From assembly GCA_020744225.1 (NCBI GenBank), contig JAGMWG010000005.1, positions 2,016,318 to 2,080,317 of the forward strand: DNA of 64,000 nt, given 5' to 3'. Below, one piece after another: positions 54,301 through 64,000 of this stretch. The position numbers and the translations under genes were made by a program. The notes beneath the pieces are model-generated. The model was not told where the DNA came from. It saw only the letters and a program-made list of their open reading frames with translations, and did no database searches. This DNA comes from Paraphoma chrysanthemicola. Lineage: Eukaryota; Ascomycota; Dothideomycetes; Pleosporales; Phaeosphaeriaceae. The stretch's first letter is position 1. Each line of letters starts with the position of its first letter.

Positions 54301-55484
54301 CGTAGTTAAGCTACAGAACTCACAGACAACAGTAATAAGAGTAGGAAACTACAGTATACTAATTAATATTATTAAGCATCTTAGCGTACGCTTAATTAAA
54401 GCTTTTCGTCTACTTAGCACACTATAGCACCGCTTCTTAAGGCTTAACAAGAATAAGCACGCGAAGGCAGAGAAATAAACAAGCAGCAGCAGCTTAGGTG
54501 CAATAAGAAAGAGAAAGAAGCGTAGCAAGAACAATAATAGTAGATATAGAGAGCTAGTACTGCAGCAAAGAGACAGTCAAGTTAATAGCAATCAAGCTAA
54601 AGCAGTTTAGAAGGCAATGCAGCAGGTGCTTAGTCAGGTAGACGTTAAGTTCCGATCTGCAGAGCAGGAGAAGGCACTGCACACAGTACTTAACAGAGTC
54701 ACGCCGCTTGTTATTATACTTCTAACTAGAAGTAGCAAGAGCTTACTATTTACTATGCCAGCTTACTTAGATAGAGCTAGTGTAACAGTAGTTATAGTGC
54801 TGTACTAAGCGCTTATTAAAGACTTAGTAAGCTAGATATAAAAGCGTAGCATTAACTACATAGAGTAGAAGCACAGTAAGAGTAATCTAGCAGCAGTTAT
54901 AGTAGTTAGCACAGATATAGCAGGTAATACAATAAGCAACAGTAACTTCTTAGAGTACGTAAACGTGCTTAGCAGTAAGAGGTTGCTGCAGCAGGTTATA
55001 GTAGACGAAACTTATCTTATCTTTACGTTAAGCAACTAGCAGCTAAAGCTAGCAAAGCTAAGGAATCTCTAGCTACTGCTATACCCAATCATACTACTTA
55101 CAGCAACGCTTCCGCTAGTGCAAGAGGTAGAGCTAGCGTTAAGTATACTAATTTAGTGTACAACGTATATCTGCGCAAGTATAGTACAGGCAAACACTTA
55201 GTACTTTGTATTATAGTGCGAGCAGAGTAAGACGCAAGAGATAGCCGTAGCAATGTATTAGCAATAGCAGTAGCTGCTGCAGGACAAGAAACAGAAAGAA
55301 GTAGTGTATTACCGCAGCAAAAGGCAGTGCAAGAAGGTAGCAGAGGCGCTAGAGTATAGGTATTATTACGCTAAGGTTCTAGACAAAGGAACGCAGCTTA
55401 AGCAGTAGCTAAAGAATAGCAGGTTAATAGTAGCAACATTAGCATTAGGAACAGGAGTAGATTTCCCTTACCAAGAGGAGGCTA
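51351..55484 (+). pseudogene. Telomere-linked RecQ-type helicase relic, copy A
   Basis: This is the first of three head-to-tail units. The 5' end (GGCCTATTATGTGCC near 51,370) recurs at 55,500. Plus-strand frames broken by TAG/TAA give an N-terminal zinc-finger-like region (NLNLHLRDYYAV-type, ~51,960), a long middle part, then helicase motifs: Walker A region LLTRSSKSLLFTMPAY (54,719-54,766; the family has TGGGKS) and VDETYL (55,001-55,018; the family has VDECH). ILLTATLPLVQEVEL (motif III region) and LIVATLALGTGVDFP follow. The copy ends abruptly inside motif V at the start of copy B. RIP changes destroy ATP binding. Confidence 0.75.
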
Positions 55485-57740
55485 ACTATCAGGCCTGTTA
55501 TGTGCCGAAATTAGCTAGCGCTACTATCACGCTAAGCGAAAGCAGCAAAAAAACGTACGCAATTGCCTATATACAAAAGATTCATTAATATTAGTAAGAT
55601 CGCTTCAAAATATATAAGAAAGTTGTTCGCAGCAGTTACTATAGTAGAGTAATCACTTCATATATTCAAATAACTGTTGTAGTTACAGCTAGATTAGTTA
55701 CGTTAAGTTTCATAAAGGTCAGCAAAGTTCCGCCGCAAATACAGATCACGCAGCCCCATCACAACAGTCACATTTCAGCAGAGTAATAACGAAACTTACA
55801 TCTAGAAAAGAAGCAGCAGCAGCTTTATTTAAATTCAGCGCTTACTTAGCATAGTCTAAGGCTATTTTTATATAAAATCATTAACTACAGAGAAAATATA
55901 GAAAGTTGCTTTAAGGCACAGCCCACAGCACTAAGCACTACCTATTCGCAGAATTTGCTAAGACAACAGAAGATACGTAGTAATGCAAGTACTCTTACTG
56001 TAGATAATGCAGAAAAGTACTTCTATTATCTACACAAGTATACAGTGCTTATCTGTCTAGAACACACAATAGGCATACAGAATCTTAATTCACATCTTCG
56101 CGACTACTACGCCGTAGTAGCTAAAGAGCAGAAAGCAATTATTAAGCAGTACAGCTAGGCTACAATCAAAAAAGCTAATCAGGTGCGCTTACTGTTACTA
56201 ATAGAGCGGCCGATTTAAGAGCTTAGAAAGCCACTAAGTAAGTATCAATGCACTAATGCAGACTGCGATCATATTTCTATTAACAAAGTCAGCTTCTAGA
56301 CACACTGCAGGAAGTATCATAAGCTGCAATAGATAGGCAATACAAGCGAGTTCTACACAGAAGTTAAGATACAGACGTTCTTTTGGACTAGTAAGCTGCA
56401 GCAATACTTTATAGTTAATAAAGCTAACAACAAGAATAAGCCGTCCGCCGTAGTTAAGGTGCAAGATAAAGTAAACAAGCTACTTACTAGTTAGAGTAAG
56501 ACGAAGTAGTTAGAGAAAGAAAAGGCACAGGTTATGAACGCGGAGGCAGCAAAGATAGACAGAACTAGCTAGTTTAAGCAGACTAGGTAGCTAGAGCATC
56601 TTGCAAAACAGAACCAAATGCATCTTACGCATTAGATTTGACTACCTAACGCGAACAAGGCAAAGCTAAAGCAAGCTACTAAGCTAACAGAGCTGCTAGT
56701 TAAAAGAAGCGTTAAGAGCTTATCAACACTTGCACATAAGACGCGACAATAGCTAAAGAGTGCAAAACAACACGAGGTTAATTAGCAGCCAATTGCTCAA
56801 CTACAGAACCTAGAGAGTTAAGCCTAGTATGCGAGCTACATAGTCAAGTTTGTCTGCTACTTTCTTCGCATTATCGCAGACAAGAAGAGTAGAATCACGC
56901 AGATAAGAGCTCGTCAAGACAATAATATCAACAGCAACAGCGTTACTACTAACAGTAGCAAGAAGAGCAATAGTACAGGTTTAATTTCTAGACGCAAAGA
57001 CAACAGCAATAGCAACAGCAAGTGCAACAGCATTAGGCGTCGCCAACAACATTAAGGTCACGCAAAAGCAGTAGATATAATAAAGAACACACGTAAGCTC
57101 TTCTGCTAGACTAAGGCACAGAAGCGACTAGCTATACAGCTATAAGTCGCTCTAGACAAAGAAGACACAGATGCTTAGACAGAGGCACTGCTTAAGGCGC
57201 TAACATCGTTTATCTTCGAGCCCGTTAGCAATAGACCGTTTAGTAGTAGCTTAATTCACTTTCTAGCCGTGCTAGATATTAACTCTAAGATAGACTGCTT
57301 ACGCGAGGCAAAGCACTATTCGTATATACTTACTAGTGTAATCTACTGCATACAAGTACTTAGTGTAGAGAAGCTACTTCCAGCAGCACAGCGCAATAAG
57401 TAGACAGACAAGAATTAAGAGCGTTTTCTAACAATAAGAAGAAGATTTCTAGTAGACAGCTTATACAGTCCAATAAGCAAGATCATTAACTTACTAGCGT
57501 ATAGGAAGTTTGTTGCACTAAACGCTAGCAACTTAGGCAACGCATACTAGTCAAAAGACAAGAAGATTTTTTATCTGCATAGCCAGCTAATTATTCTCAA
57601 TCACTTCCACAGAATAGCTTAGGAGCTAGTAGCTAAGGCAAAGCATACGCTGTAGCAGGAGCTACTTTAGACCGCAAAAGCAGCCAACCAGTTTACTATT
57701 AGACTTAAAGGGCTCGTTAACGATGTTACATTCACCTAAC
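55485..57740 (+). pseudogene. Telomere-linked helicase relic, copy B, truncated
   Basis: This copy aligns closely with the first ~2.25 kb of copy A: the same 5' end, an N-terminal segment ICLEHTIGIQNLNSHLRDYY, the SINKVSF..THCRKYHKL zinc-finger-like part and the long middle region up to NDVTFT. It stops there where the next unit begins (about 57,741), so the helicase domain is missing. In-frame stops are TAG/TAA. Divergence from copy A is mostly transitions, as expected after duplication followed by RIP. Confidence 0.75.
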
Positions 57741-57951
57741 TAATATGAGGCAGGGTTTTAGGCCTAATTTTCGCCAAATATCGCTTAACGTTAGGGTTTC
57801 CCACTTTTCGCACGGCAATTCTGAGGCCCGAAACCCACTTCATCAACCCCCCGAAACCCAAGAACTTCTAACTGTTATCCATTAATATTTGGTACAGATT
57901 TATCTTAAAATTACATGCACAATCAATCTCTAGAGTTGCAGCACATCAGTC
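57741..57951 (+). other. 5' region of helicase copy C
   Basis: This ~210-bp stretch is nearly free of RIP. It starts with the GGCCTAATTTTCGCCAAAT variant of the unit's 5' end and contains a single GTTAGGGTTTCCC telomere-like match at ~57,790. It probably holds the ancestral promoter or leader. Confidence 0.5.
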
Positions 57952-60900
57952 TTGTGTTGCGTCGTTGAAATCACTGCTGCAGACACAGAGGACGTTGGGA
58001 TGGAGAACCCCGTCTGGGACAGCCGAGCAGCTGTCGCGCAAGCTAAGCAGCAAATCAACAACAGCGCACGTTGCGCAAACGACCAACAATGGCCGCAGAA
58101 AATTACTAGAGAGAACTGCGACACTGTTATCTGCTTTCTTAAAGAATTTGGCGTTCTTGTGTGCAAACAGCACTATACAGGAGTCGTCAATCTTAACAGG
58201 CACTTACAAGAACAGCATAGAACCCCTATTGCACAGCAACGACAAGTACTAGAGCACTTTGCACAATTTTCTGTTGTCAATCCAAGTACAGTCGAACTGC
58301 TAGAGGAGCCCGCAGCGCTCATTCCTGAACTCAGAGCGCTGTTGAGCGGTATGCAGTGCAGAGCGTGCAGCTTTATCACAGTTAGCACAAGCAGCATAAA
58401 GACACACTGCAGAAAATTGCACTAACTTTCTTAGACAGGGGATAAAAGCGCATTGTATTCAACTGTAAAAGTTCAGACGTTTTTTAGCAGCAGGAGGTTG
58501 CAGAAATATTTTATTGTTAATTTAGGTGCTGAAAACAATGTTGAGAATTCCAAAAGATTAAAACTAAACCAGGTTACTCAGCAGCAGCTTAGCAATTATC
58601 AAAAAGTGCGAAAACAGATTAACAACAACATGCAAGTAATAGAAGAGGAAGCAAAGACTAATAAAACTGGCTAGTTCACGAGAACAAAGTAGTTGCCGTT
58701 TCTAAAAGGCCGCAATCTCGCTCATCTAGGCTACGCAGCCCACTTACCCAATCGCAACAAGGTAAAGCTACGTCTTACTACTAAGCTAACAGAAAAATTA
58801 ATTAAGCAGAGTGTAAGAGGGCTAGCAACACTTCCAGATAAGACACAGCAATAGCTCAAAAGTGCAAAGCAGACAGAGGTTGATGTACGTCCGTTAGCGC
58901 GAATGCAGAACCCCAAGAGTCAGGCAACGTACGCTAGCTACATAGTCCGATTTGTATACTTCTATCTCCGCATCATCGCTAACAAAGAGCGTCGAGTAGA
59001 TAAATTTTTATCACAAGAGTCTCAGCTTGTTAACAGCAGTAATAAGAAAAGCAGCAAGAATAGCAGTACAGAGAGCGAGTGCAACAACAGTAGCAAGAAC
59101 AATAACACTAGAAGCTCCAACAACAACAGCATTGCGCCACCGCGCACACCGCGCAAGAATACGCAAGTTAACAAACTAAAAGACGCGCAGGAGCTGTTTA
59201 CGTAAAAGAGCAATCAGAAGGCGCTAGCAATGCAGCTCTAGCTGACGCTAGACAACAGCGACGCAACCGCTCAGACGAGCGCTCTGCTTAACTCGCTAAC
59301 TTCATTTATTCTTACGGGGTATAGTAATAACGCGATGTCGACTAGTCTAGTGCAGTATCTCGCCGTGCTAGGCATAGACACGCAGACGAACCGCTTGCGC
59401 ACGGCAAAGAATTACTCGTACATGCTAGCTAGCGTTGTGTACTATACCCAGGTGCTAGCTGTTAAAAAGTTACTTCTAGCAGCTAAACGTAAAGATCAGA
59501 CAGAGGAAGATCGCGATCAATTCTTAGATATGCGCAAGAAGTATCTAGCAAACAGCTCGTACAGTCCAATAAGTGCAATGCTTAGTCTACTAGCATACAG
59601 CAAGCACGCAGCAATAAACAAAGAGAACGCTAGCAACACTTCTTAGTCGCCCAACAAGAAGACTTTCTATCTTAACAGTCAGCCAATCAAGGTTCAACGC
59701 TTCTGCAAGATAGCACAGAGCATAGAGGCTAAGTTAGTAGAGCAATTCTAGCAGCTATACTAAGTCAACAATGTTGCTGACCGCTTTGCAATTAATCTAG
59801 AGCAGATTACAGACAACGTTACGTTCACAACGCAGGGCAAGTCTTTTGTAACAACTGCTGGCAACAGTCTGTCTAAAGAGTTAGCTTAGATGCTAAAGCA
59901 GGCGCAGAGTACAGAGGGCAGCATACAACTGCAGACTTCTAACAGCCAGTAGAGAAGGAAAAAGGTGCGAGAGTATCTGCGCAAGCTAGACCATTTCAAG
60001 GAGCTCAAGCTGTGTTGCGTGCACGTTAAACAAGGTCAGCCAGCTCAAGAGTCTAAGATTACGACGACACAGCATCGCAACAGACTACTGCAGGACCGCA
60101 ATTAGTATATCATCGCTAGTATAATAGTATTAGTAGTTCACTACTACAAGTCGCAGTCTCAGTTTAACGCGCCAAAGGTAGTGCCGCGCTTTCTGCTGCC
60201 GCGGTTAGAACAGATTATAGCGCTCTACTTAAGTTACTTGCAGCCGTTTAAAGAGTATCTTGTAGTACAGGTCTTAGGTAGTAGAGTGCACGACTACATC
60301 TAGGGCGACGGGCAGGGGGCATAAGGCACCAACCAACTTACAAGAGTGCTAGAGCGCAAGACAAGCAAGCGGCTTAGTGTCAAGCTACATACGCTAGAGT
60401 ACCGTCACACTACTATTAGCATTAGCCAGGTCAAAGTAGGCGAGTCATTTAGTCGGAGCTATCAAGACGAGGTAGAAGAGATAAATAAAGCAGAAGTAGA
60501 CAAAGATCAGGAAGATCTTCTTAAGCTGCAGAACTCGCAGACAACGTTAATAGGCGTAGGCAACTACAGCGTGTTAATTAACATCGTAAAGCATCTCAGC
60601 ACGCGGTCGATCAATGCGTTCCAGGCACTCAGCACAGCGTAGCATCGCTTCTTAGGTGTAGATAGGCAGGCAGCTAAGCACGAAGCGCCGACGCAGCAAC
60701 GGAAGAGAGCGATGCAGGAGAGCATGTCTAGGCTAGCAATTCTGCCGAAAGAGAAGGCAGTGCATGTAGAAGACACGCAGGTTACGGCAGTACAGCAAGC
60801 GCTACAGAAGGTGTTAGGCAAACAAGACGTTAGGTTTCAGTCAATAGAGCAGGAACAGGCACTGTACGCAGTGCTAGACAAGCAGACGCCGCTCGTAGTC

Positions 60901-62660
60901 GTGCTTCCAACTAGAGGAGAGAAGAGCTTACTGTTCACGCTGCCAGCTTATGTAGAAGAGACGGGCGTAACAGTAGTTATTATGCCGTACCAGGCGTTAA
61001 TTAAGAATCTAGTTAGCCAGATTCGCGATGCTAAAGTCGACTGTATAGAATAGAAGCATAGCGAAAGCAACCCAGCGTCCGTAGTAGTTGTCAGTGCAGA
61101 TGTAGCGGGCGACATAACAAGCAACAGCAACTTCTTAGGTTATGCTCAGTTGCTAAAAGGCAAAGAGTTGCTGCAGCAGATTGTAGTCAACAAGTATCAT
61201 CTAGTGCTGACAGCACAGCACTAGCGAGAGAATCTGCTCAAGGTCAAGAATCTGCAACTGCTTAGGTGTCTAATAGTACTATTAACAGCAACGCTGCCGC
61301 CGTTGCAGAAAAGCAAGCTAGAGACAAGCATGCTTGTAAAGAATGCAACGTACATCCAAGCCAGTACAGTAAGGCCGAACGCTCAATACTTTATATCGTA
61401 GTATTAACGCAAGGCGCTAGAGAATACAGCGCTGTAGATGTGCGAGCAATAGACTGCAAGGCTGCAGCAGACAGAACAGAAGGGGGTTGTATATTATCTC
61501 AGCAAGGCGCAGAGCAAGCAGATAGCAGAAGCGCTAGAGTGTGCATACTATCACGCGGGCATAGACGCTAACAAGCAGGCTAATCAACTACAAGAGTAGG
61601 TAGAGCATAGTAGGTTAATTGTAGCTACGTCGGCGCTTGGAACAAGAGTAGACTACGCGGGGATTGTGTACATCTTACACGTTAAGATGCCGTAGAGCAT
61701 TACCAACTTCGCTCAGGCAAGTAGACGTAGAGAACAAGGCAGAGAGGAGGTCGATGTAGTAGTAGTGCTTAAGCAGGGAGAGGTTAAGAAGAGGATAGAG
61801 CGAGAGAGCGATAACATAGAGGTAGTAGCAATAGGGCAGTTTCTAGTTAGGAGCGGGTGCCAACAGGAGCTAATAAGCTCGTATATAGATGTAAAGAGGG
61901 TCAGGTATCAAGAGATAGAGGCAGTCCGTTGCGATTAATATAGGGAGAGAAAAGATACTTAGTTAGAGGAGCAGGAGAATTGGGCTCGCAAATAAGCTAC
62001 AGTAGAGAAAGCGTTTAGTAAGCTGCAGAATAGATGTGCAATCTGCTAGATAGTAAGACAGGAGCATGCAGCAAGACAGGAGGATAAATAGAAGAAGCAT
62101 AGAACGATGCAATGCACAGCGTAGGAGCACGCAACAGAGGCAGGAGCGGATAAGTTCTAGAAGAAGATAGTAGACCAGACGGTAAAGAATAATTGTCAGC
62201 AGTACTAGGTAAGTCAGAAGTACTGCGCAACAGAGGAGAGGATAGACAAGCAGTATCAGTAGGCAAATGTAGTAGTGCCGCTAGCGTACGCAGCGCGTCT
62301 AACTCAGAGAGGCATTGCGACAATAAGAGATTGCAGATTTAGGGAGATAAGAGACGATACATACGCTAGATAGTTAGGGAAGAGGCATAGAGAGGAGGTA
62401 TAAGGACAGGTGTTTACGAACGCGATAGCAATAGCGATTCAGCTTATACTGCAATACCGTTAGGTAGGAGAGTATAGTAAGATGTAGTTAGAGTAAGAAT
62501 ACAAGAAATAGAGATATGTCCACTTACTTGTAGAGTAGGCGCAGAGATAAGAATTCAAAAATTAGCTACTCAGGTAAGAGGTTCAGAGTTATAAATAGAG
62601 AATACTCTATACTAGCAACAGTAAAACATGAAATAAGAAAAGAAGAAGAGTAAGCCCGCG
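57952..62660 (+). pseudogene. Telomere-linked RecQ-type helicase relic, copy C (least damaged)
   Basis: Long open stretches follow in order on the plus strand. Residues 1-157 (57952-58425) hold zinc-finger-like motifs, including VCKQHYTGVVNLNRHLQEQH and CRACSFITVSTSSIKTHCRK. A long middle region follows. The helicase then shows LPTRGEKSLLFTLPAY (TRGEKS at 60,910-60,927, family TGGGKS), VVNKYHLV (61,183-61,206, family DECH), VLLTATLPPL, LIVATSALGTRVDYAGIVYI and QASRRREQGREEVDVVVVL (61,711-61,762, family ASGRGGRGGE). The C-terminal part is Cys/charged. Family members sit next to telomeres in many fungi and are thought to help telomere maintenance. Stops and the lost Walker A, DECH and motif VI residues make this copy inactive. 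Confidence 0.85.
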
Positions 62661-63000
62661 CTAAGGCGTACAGTGTTATAAGAGATGTTTTATCTTTAAT
62701 GTGTAATATCTAACTAGTTAGTTGTCTAATATTAGTTATCTAATATCAGTTGTCTAATATCAGTTGTCTAATGTTGGTTGTCTAATGTTAGTTGTCTAAT
62801 GTCGGTTGTCTTTGTCTAATTTTCTAGTTCTAGGTGTCTAGTTCCGGGTGTCTGATTCCAGGTGTCTGATTTCCGATGTCTAATTTCTGATTTCTGATCT
62901 CTGATTTCTAATTTCTAATTTCTAATTTTCGATTTTCGATTTTCGATTTTCGATTTTCGATTTTTAATTTTTGATTTTTGATTTCTAAGTTCTAATTTAT
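62661..63000 (+). repeat. Degenerating minisatellite: 14-bp units grading into 7-bp units
   Basis: Six tandem 14-mers of the form GTTGTCTAATRTYR run from 62721 to 62804. They pass through irregular TCTAGTTCYRGGTG and TTTCTGA/TTTCTAA steps to five perfect CGATTTT heptamers (62930-62964). The gradual change suggests slippage plus point mutation. It lies directly after the helicase relic. Confidence 0.8.
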
Positions 63001-63100
63001 AACTTTTACTTAGAGGTAAATATCTAGGGTAGTAGAACAGCTGTTACAGAGAATAACAACACGTAAGAGAACTACAGAAAAATAAAGTATAAACTGCGCG
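63001..63100. other. Spacer between the two minisatellites
   Basis: This is AT-rich unique sequence; nothing recognisable was seen. Confidence 0.3.
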
Positions 63101-63735
63101 AATTAGCAAGGTATTATAGGAAGAGCATATAAGAGTAGAGAAAAGACAGAGTAGGCGGCTAGGCCGTAATACAGAAGAAGAGAGTAAGAATTAGAGTAAG
63201 AGGTTTATAGACAGGGTGGGCAGCTAGGCCGTAATACAGAAGAAGAGAGTAAGTATTAGGGTGAGAGGTTTAAAGATAGGGTGGGCAGCTAGGCTGTAAT
63301 ACAGAAGAAGAGAGTAAGTATTAGGGTAAGAGGTTTAAAGACAGGGTAGGCGGTTAGGCCGTAATATAGAAGAAGAGGGTGCAGGGTAAGGGTGAAGGGA
63401 AAGACGGGGTGGGCGGTTGGGCCGTGATATAGAAGAAGAGGGTGCAGGGTAAGGGTGAAGAGAAAGACGGGGTGGGCGGTTGGGCCGTAATATAGAAGAA
63501 GAGAGTGCAGGGTAAGGGCGAAGGGAAAGAAAGGGGTGGGCGGTTGGGCCGTGATACAGAAGAAGAGAGTGCAGGGTAAGAGTAAAGGGAAAGACGGGGT
63601 GGGCGGTTGGGCCGTAATATAGAAGAAGAGGGTGCAAGGTAAGGGCGAAGGGAAAGAAAGGGGTGGGCGGTTGGGCCGTGATACAGAAGAAGAGGGTGAA
63701 GGAAAAGACGGGGTGAGTAGTTAGGGTGTGATGTA
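63101..63735 (+). repeat. Subtelomeric minisatellite, 63-65-bp unit, about 10 copies
   Basis: The GGCCGT(A/G)ATAYAGAAGAAGAG core recurs at 63161, 63226, 63291, 63356, 63419, 63482, 63546, 63609 and 63673, with a shorter degenerate copy at 63723. Units are 65 bp on the left and 63-64 bp on the right, with GTGGGCGGTTGGGCC replacing GTGGGCAGCTAGGCC. Left units carry more A/T (C-to-T type) changes. Confidence 0.9.
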
Positions 63736-63770
63736 AAAGAAGAGCGAAACGGCTAACCCGGTGGTCAAGT

Positions 63771-63845
63771 AGAGAACCGCTTAGGTCAGAACGCGGAGCG
63801 TTTGAGAAAGAAAAAGAGAACCGCTTAGGTTAGAACGCGGAGCGT
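63771..63845 (+). repeat. 31-bp direct repeat next to the telomere
   Basis: AGAGAACCGCTTAGGT-type sequence ending GAACGCGGAGCGT occurs at 63771-63801 and 63815-63845 with one C/T difference. The copies lie 44 bp apart and ~30 bp before the TTAGGG array. Confidence 0.85.
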
Positions 63846-63875
63846 AACTGACGAGGACAATTGATGAGGATTGGG

Positions 63876-64000
63876 TTAGGGTTAGGGTTAGGGTTAGGGT
63901 TAGGGTTAGGGTTAGGGTTAGGGTTAGGGTTAGGGTTAGGGTTAGGGTTAGGGTTAGGGTTAGGGTTAGGGTTAGGGTTAGGGTTAGGGTAGGGTTAGGT
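63876..64000 (+). repeat. Telomere, (TTAGGG)n
   Basis: About 20 units of TTAGGG run to the window end on the plus strand, so this is the right end of a chromosome or contig. One short unit (TAGGG) occurs near 63,989-63,993, giving GGGTAGGG. The G-rich strand ends 3' at the terminus, as in a real telomere. Confidence 0.97.

Noticed and set aside
63335..63637. 100-residue minus-strand frame with Pro/Ser/Leu repeats
   Set aside because: It is simply the translation of the 63-65-bp minisatellite.
63101..63735. Possible CRISPR array
   Set aside because: Whole units repeat without unique spacers, and the DNA is eukaryotic subtelomere.

Overview
This window is the right-hand end of a chromosome from a filamentous ascomycete. 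The last ~125 bases are a TTAGGG array running 5'->3' to the end. The genes have short GT-AG introns (46-67 nt, plus one of 253 nt) with fungal branch-site motifs. The protein set (cutinase, Zn2Cys6 regulator, fungal rhodopsin-like receptor, GMC oxidoreductase, P450) is typical of plant-associated or saprotrophic Pezizomycotina, plausibly Dothideomycetes. Species cannot be set from the sequence.

The layout has three compartments. (1) Bases 1 to ~12,850 are very AT-rich and almost free of CpA/TpG, the signature of repeat-induced point mutation (RIP). They hold a ~6.8 kb Gypsy-type LTR retrotransposon on the minus strand (LTRs 5-224 and 6621-6841), a decayed unknown coding repeat (clearest at 9242-10531, +) and a Fot1/pogo-type DDE transposase relic (~11,390-12,550, +). 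(2) Bases ~12,900 to 49,576 are an ordinary-composition gene island with about 16 well supported genes. (3) Bases ~49,600-64,000 are subtelomere: an AT-rich block, three head-to-tail RIP-damaged copies of a telomere-linked RecQ-type helicase, two minisatellites, a 31-bp direct repeat and the telomere.

Gene island in order: small hypothetical ORF; secreted Pro/Gly-rich protein; double-GST fusion (-); GST; FAD monooxygenase; cutinase; secreted repeat protein that shares the cutinase promoter, signal peptide and 3' end; fructosamine-3-kinase-like protein (-); mARC-like MOSC protein (-); MFS sugar transporter (-); Zn2Cys6 regulator; GH35-type beta-galactosidase (-); cytochrome P450 (-); secreted GMC oxidoreductase; rhodopsin-like membrane protein (-); secreted DUF5695-type protein; alpha/beta hydrolase; GH16 beta-glucanase. 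I rebuilt exon structures by splice-site reading; all joins keep frame and restore family motifs.

Functionally the island is rich in secreted carbohydrate- and cutin-degrading enzymes and in redox/detoxification enzymes. The transporter, the regulator and the beta-galactosidase form a compact candidate galactoside-use module. The most interesting novelty is the tandem cutinase duplication, in which one copy kept promoter, signal peptide and 3' end but has a repetitive Pro/Gly-rich secreted protein in place of the catalytic domain. The second is the telomere-proximal array of three helicase copies, disabled independently by RIP.
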